From NCBI GenBank assembly GCA_011772475.1, contig WVZK01000179.1, positions 6,085 to 41,681 of the forward strand: a stretch of 35,597 nucleotides of DNA, given 5' to 3'. Under the pieces are notes generated by a model. It ran no database searches and was not told the origin of the DNA. It saw only the letters and a list, made by a program, of their open reading frames with translations. This DNA comes from Candidatus Aminicenantota bacterium. GTDB taxonomy: Bacteria > Acidobacteriota > Aminicenantia > Aminicenantales > Aminicenantaceae. Below, piece by piece: positions 32,007 through 35,597 of this stretch. The position numbers were made by a program, and so were the translations under genes. How positions within the stretch are numbered: position 1 is the first letter of the stretch; the number at the start of each line of letters is the position of its first letter.

Positions 32007-33185
32007 ATGAAAAAGGCACAGGTCTCAATCGTAAGAGTTTCGGATTATAATGGTGAAGAGATTTACATTGCCTTGAAGAAGAACCTGTCTCTTCTGGGCG
32101 GTTTAGAGAACATCATTAAGCCCGGAAGCAAAGTCTTTGTTAAAATAAATCATCTCTCTCCCCCTTCATCTCCAGATGATGCTATTGTCACTCATCCGTA
32201 CTTTACTAAAGAAGTTTTGCGCCTTATGTTAGAACTTGATCTTAAGATCACAGTCGGGGATGACATACATTCAAAGGAAAAAGATGGCTTCCTACTCTCA
32301 GGCTACCGTAAGGTCTGCAATGATCTCGGCGTGCGCCTTGTTAGCCTGAAGGAAAGAGGATTTAGAGAAGTTAGCTGCAAGGGGCAAATTTTAAAGAATG
32401 CCCTTATTTCTCCTTTTCTTCATGAAGCAGACTATATCCTGAATCTTCCCAAATTAAAAACCCATTCACTTACTGTGTTCACAGGGGCTGTTAAAAATAT
32501 GTTCGGTATTATTCCTCATGGACTTCGTCTTGATTATCATGGCCTGTATAAACGGAGTGATATTTTCAGCCAGATGCTTGTAGATATTTTTTCCTGTGCT
32601 CCACCGCACCTGACCATCATGGACGGGATAGTAGGCATGGAGGGCGAGGGGCCATCTGGAGGAAGTCCTAAAAGAGTCGGACTCATCCTTGCCTCTCAAG
32701 ATAGTGTGGCTGTTGATGCTGTTGCCTCAAAAATCGTGGGTTTTAATCCTATGAATATCTTTACAACTCAGAACGCCCATGAAATGGGCTTAGGGACTGG
32801 CGAAATCGAGGAGATAGAGATTGTGGGAGAAGGCATCAGCCGTGTTGAGGTCAGGAATTTCAAACATTCAGCTGTTGCTGTCGGTTTTATGAAAAGAAAA
32901 ATCCCCGCGTTCCTTCACGGTCTTGTCCAAAGCCAGCTAAAGCTCACTCCAAAGATTAGTACGAATAAGTGTACATTATGCATGGAGTGTGTGGACATAT
33001 GCCCTAAAGAAGCTGCGAGATTAGATGGGGATTTTGTTTGGATAGATAAGAGCCTATGTATACACTGCATGTGCTGCCATGAGGTTTGCCGTTTCCAAGC
33101 GATCAAACTTGGACAGCGACCTTTAGGGAGAATTTTTAGAGAGGCTAGCGAGTTTTTGAGAAAGGCCAAATCTTTGTTTAAATAA
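32007..33185 (+). CDS. DUF362 protein with C-terminal 2[4Fe-4S] ferredoxin domain
   Basis: A 392-residue cytoplasmic iron-sulfur protein. DUF362 spans about 1-290 (GSKVFVKINHLSPPSSPDDAIVTHP in part, LNLPKLKTHSLTVFTGAVKNMFG, HLTIMDGIVGMEGEGPSGG, SVAVDAVASKIVGF). The tail has two Cys motifs, CTLCMECVDICPK and CIHCMCCHEVCRF (about 321-365), for two [4Fe-4S] clusters. DUF362 proteins are widespread in anaerobes and their reaction is unknown; electron transfer is the safest inference. No Shine-Dalgarno precedes the ATG, while a TATAAT at 31993-31998 lies only eight bases upstream, so the mRNA may be leaderless. It diverges from the RdhA-like gene. Confidence 0.87.
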   Translation: MKKAQVSIVRVSDYNGEEIYIALKKNLSLLGGLENIIKPGSKVFVKINHLSPPSSPDDAIVTHPYFTKEVLRLMLELDLKITVGDDIHSKEKDGFLLSGYRKVCNDLGVRLVSLKERGFREVSCKGQILKNALISPFLHEADYILNLPKLKTHSLTVFTGAVKNMFGIIPHGLRLDYHGLYKRSDIFSQMLVDIFSCAPPHLTIMDGIVGMEGEGPSGGSPKRVGLILASQDSVAVDAVASKIVGFNPMNIFTTQNAHEMGLGTGEIEEIEIVGEGISRVEVRNFKHSAVAVGFMKRKIPAFLHGLVQSQLKLTPKISTNKCTLCMECVDICPKEAARLDGDFVWIDKSLCIHCMCCHEVCRFQAIKLGQRPLGRIFREASEFLRKAKSLFK

Positions 33186-33260
33186 GAAAGAGCGGTGTTA
33201 TTTTGTTGGTCTGGATATGAGACTTAAGAAGGGCGCAAAAAGAGCGGCACCGAAGATAGA

Positions 33261-33350
33261 AAAATGGCCCGTCCCCTTTTTACCGGAAGTGCGGGCTTGA
33301 TGAATAAAACCCCAACAAAATATAAAAAAGTGGCGCGTCTTCCTTTTATA
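33261..33350. repeat. Degenerate intergenic repeats before the M20 gene
   Basis: AATGGCCCGTCCCCTTTT (33263-33280) and a diverged direct copy AGTGGCGCGTCTTCCTTTT (about 33329-33347) flank one decayed palindrome unit of the repeat family (33293-33312: GGGCTTGA, TGAA, TAAAACCC). The GGCCCGTCCCC type is reminiscent of REP-like elements linked to Y1 transposases in other genomes, but no transposase is present here. Confidence 0.45.
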
Positions 33351-33385
33351 TGATACATTTGTAACCACAAGGAGAAGGAGAGATC

Positions 33386-34516
33386 ATGGATTTCCTTCAT
33401 TACTTTAAATCTCGCCAGGGAGAGATGATCCGTCTTCTAAAAGAAATAGTCGGGCTTGAATCTCCCTCTGGAGAGAAAAAGGCTGTGGATGCTTGTTCTT
33501 CTTATGTCATCGATGAGTTAAAAAAAGCTGGTGCCAAAATAACTAGATTTCCCCAAAAAGAGTTAGGTGCGTTTTATCTTGCTGAGTATCCTTCATCTGG
33601 CCTTAAGGAGAAAAAAGAACAGATTCTAATCCTTACTCATATAGATACAGTCTGGCCCGTGGGAAAGATTAGTAAAATGCCCTTTTATGTTTCTGAAAAT
33701 AAAGTGTTCGGACCCGGAGTTTTGGATATGAAGGCTAGCCTCGTTATGGCCATATATTCGCTAAGGGCACTGAAAGAGCTAAATATCCAGCCGAAAAAGA
33801 AAATAACCGTTTTCATTAATTCAGCAGAAGAAATAGGGAGTGATATATCTTACGATGCCATTCGAAACCTATCAAAAAAATCAGATTATGTGTTCTGTCT
33901 TGAACCTTCGCTTCCAGGAGGCGCATTAAAGATTCAAAGAAAAGGTCGCCTTGTTATCTGCTTGGAAGCCAAAGGTAAAGCGGCTCATGCCGGGACTCCT
34001 GAGAAAGGGACCAATGCCATCGATGAACTAATGCTGCAGCTTGCCCGAATCCAAAAGCTCAAGATAAAAGAGATGACAATAAACACCGGCTTGATAGGAG
34101 GAGGAGAAAAACCGAATATAGTAGCTGAGAAGGCCTGGGCTATTCTGGATATAAGGTTCTGGGAGAGAGCCCAGAAGGAAAAACTCATCACATCTCTGAA
34201 GCAACTGAAGCCAATCCTCAAGAGCGCTAAAATTAAATTCTCTATCGAGAGCTTCACGCCTCCTATGGAAAAAACAGAAGCTTCGACGGATCTCCTCTCA
34301 GAAGTCAAAAATATTGCTTCATCTTTGGATATGAAACTTGAGACGGGCAAAGCTGGAGGGGGCTCTGATGCTTCTATAGCCTCAAGCTTAGGAATCCCTA
34401 CCTTAGATGGCTTGGGTCCTGACGGAGATGGAATCCATGCTGAAAATGAACACCTTATTCTCTCCTCCCTCATAGAGAGAACGGCTCTGCTGACAGAAAT
34501 ACTCATACAACTTTAA
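33386..34516 (+). CDS. M20-family metallopeptidase (CPG2-like carboxypeptidase)
   Basis: A 376-residue zinc peptidase without signal peptide, so cytoplasmic. Di-zinc site residues are all visible: H85 (LTHIDTVWP), D114 (GVLDMK, bridging), E148-E149 (SAEEIGS, base and ligand), E173 (CLEPS) and H351 (GIHAENEH). The dimerisation lid lies about 190-300 (AHAGTPEKGTNAIDELM). The arrangement is closest to carboxypeptidase G2 / ArgE-DapE-like enzymes, which remove C-terminal glutamate or similar residues from small N-acyl or peptide substrates. Strong AAGGAGAAGGAG precedes the ATG. It may finish degradation of peptides released by the secreted enzymes. Confidence 0.92.
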   Translation: MDFLHYFKSRQGEMIRLLKEIVGLESPSGEKKAVDACSSYVIDELKKAGAKITRFPQKELGAFYLAEYPSSGLKEKKEQILILTHIDTVWPVGKISKMPFYVSENKVFGPGVLDMKASLVMAIYSLRALKELNIQPKKKITVFINSAEEIGSDISYDAIRNLSKKSDYVFCLEPSLPGGALKIQRKGRLVICLEAKGKAAHAGTPEKGTNAIDELMLQLARIQKLKIKEMTINTGLIGGGEKPNIVAEKAWAILDIRFWERAQKEKLITSLKQLKPILKSAKIKFSIESFTPPMEKTEASTDLLSEVKNIASSLDMKLETGKAGGGSDASIASSLGIPTLDGLGPDGDGIHAENEHLILSSLIERTALLTEILIQL

Positions 34517-34692
34517 TTGACTGAAAACCAAAATTTTGTTAGTTTAAATTGTTGAGTTTATCCCAATTTATTCGATTTACGCTGTCATTATTCGTCTCTC
34601 TAGATATTAATTATTTTATATGAATCATTCCTTGTGAGACATCATATCTCATAGGGAAAGACCCGCTTTATAATACTAAAAGGAGGACTCAT

Positions 34693-35597
34693 ATGATAAA
34701 AAAATATTACCTTCTCTCTCCCGGTCCTACGCCTGTTCCTGAAGAGGTGCTTTCCCAAGCTGCAAATCCTATAATCCATCATAGAACCCCTGAATTTTCA
34801 GGTATTTTTATGGAAGTGATTGACGGGCTAAAGTATGTATTCGGAACAGAGCAAGATGTTTTTGTTCTAACATCTTCGGGAACAGGAGCCATGGAAGCTT
34901 CTGTTACCAGTACTCTCAGTCCGGGCGATAAAGTGATGACTCTTAACGGGGGAAAATTCGGCGAAAGATGGAGTCAAATCTGCCGGTGCTATGGATTAGA
35001 TGTCAAGGAGATTACTCTGGAATGGGGTGAGCCGTTCACCAAAGACCAGCTTGCAGATGAACTAAAGTCCAATCCCGAAACAAAGGCAGTCTTTTCCACC
35101 CTTTCTGAAACGTCTTCAGGTACAATTTATGACATTCAGGGATATGGAGAGGTTTTAGCTAATTCGGATGCGATCCTGGTCGTTGACGGAATCTCAGGCC
35201 TTGGTGCTACTCCCTGTCCTGTAGACGAATGGGGAGTAGACGTTATGGTTGCAGGCTCCCAAAAGTCATTCATGATTCCTCCCGGTCTCGCTTACCTTTC
35301 TTTCAGTTCCAAGGCGTGGGATTTAGTGGAAAGATCAACTCTGCCAAAATTTTATTTTGACGCCAAAAAATACAAAAAGAATTTGGAAAAAAAGACAACT
35401 CCGTATACTCCTGCTGTTTCGCTCGTAATCCAGCAGAAAAAAGCCCTGGATATTATTAAATCAATAGGCTTGGAGAAGCTTTTTGAGCATCACCGCATCT
35501 TGGGCGACGCAACAAGAGCTGGAGTAAAAGCTATCGGTCTGGAGCTTCTATCCAAAAACCCAGGCAACATTCTGACAGCTGTAAACGTACCTGCTGG
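34693..35597 (+). CDS. Class V aminotransferase (serine/alanine-glyoxylate type), partial
   Basis: The first 301 residues of a cytoplasmic PLP aminotransferase; the 3' end is outside the window. It shows the family opening LLSPGPTPVPEEV, HHRTPEF, TSSGTGAMEASV, LNGGKFGERW, STLSETSSGTIYDI, the PLP aspartate in LVVDGISGLGATP (D165) and the Schiff-base lysine K191 in AGSQKSFMIPPGLA. This is the serine-pyruvate / alanine-glyoxylate / soluble hydrogenase small subunit group; in many genomes such genes precede serA and act in serine or glycine metabolism, which cannot be checked here. AGGAGG (34681-34686) lies six bases before the ATG, and a TATAAT occurs at 34669-34674 without a clear -35. Confidence 0.92.
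   Translation, partial: MIKKYYLLSPGPTPVPEEVLSQAANPIIHHRTPEFSGIFMEVIDGLKYVFGTEQDVFVLTSSGTGAMEASVTSTLSPGDKVMTLNGGKFGERWSQICRCYGLDVKEITLEWGEPFTKDQLADELKSNPETKAVFSTLSETSSGTIYDIQGYGEVLANSDAILVVDGISGLGATPCPVDEWGVDVMVAGSQKSFMIPPGLAYLSFSSKAWDLVERSTLPKFYFDAKKYKKNLEKKTTPYTPAVSLVIQQKKALDIIKSIGLEKLFEHHRILGDATRAGVKAIGLELLSKNPGNILTAVNVPA

Noticed and set aside
33985-34506. Open frame of 173 codons antisense to the M20 peptidase
   Set aside because: The plus-strand frame has a full set of zinc ligands; the antisense frame has serine-rich low-information sequence.

Overview
The window is about 35.6 kb of bacterial chromosome, probably from an uncultured anaerobic, peptide- and sugar-degrading bacterium. The gene mix supports this: rubrerythrin, ferritin and a PerR-type regulator, many secreted amidohydrolases and peptidases, Tat-exported enzymes, a reductive-dehalogenase-like protein, and purine synthesis finished by an archaeal-type IMP cyclohydrolase. 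It resembles Aminicenantes (OP8) or a related candidate phylum, but that placement is inference from gene content; no rRNA or marker gene is present. I saw no tRNA, rRNA, CRISPR array, phage or transposase gene.

Layout. 1-3.5 kb (minus strand): malic enzyme (cut by the left edge), a two-gene purine unit (AICAR transformylase without its usual cyclohydrolase half, plus PurO) and a degenerate GGDEF-like protein. 3.8-6.7 kb (plus): LOG-family nucleotidase, PerR, rubrerythrin, a possible 37-residue ORF and ferritin, forming a peroxide/iron stress block. A perfect PerR box overlaps a near-consensus promoter in front of perR. 6.8-10.6 kb: VanZ-like protein, RlpA lipoprotein, Tat-exported asparaginase-family hydrolase and an MFS exporter with an operator-like dyad. 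10.7-19.2 kb (minus): a secreted catabolic block of M28 peptidase, D-aminoacylase and three consecutive exported amidohydrolase paralogues, two of which have lost key metal ligands. 19.5-22.3 kb (plus): UbiE/MenG methyltransferase, an HprK-like P-loop protein and phosphosulfolactate synthase. 22.3-28.5 kb (minus): GH63-type glycosidase, then an operon of a Tat-exported class V PLP enzyme, a kynureninase-like enzyme and a radical-SAM-like protein with two of three cluster cysteines changed to serine. 28.7-35.6 kb: secreted propeller-transglutaminase, membrane-anchored RdhA-like Fe-S protein, DUF362-ferredoxin, M20 peptidase and a class V aminotransferase cut by the right edge.

The most striking non-coding structure is a family of short intergenic palindromes (8-bp arms around a four-base loop, usually TTTA or TTCA, arms read GGGYTTGA/TCAARCCC). 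They lie in clusters near 12.9, 19.3-19.5, 30.3-30.5 and 33.3 kb. Some are placed to act as terminators, and two copies appear to supply the -35 box of a neighbouring promoter.

Much of the block could work together in scavenging peptides, D-amino-acid derivatives, isoaspartyl or glycosylated peptides and glycans outside the cytoplasm. All functional calls rest on reading protein motifs; no database search was run.
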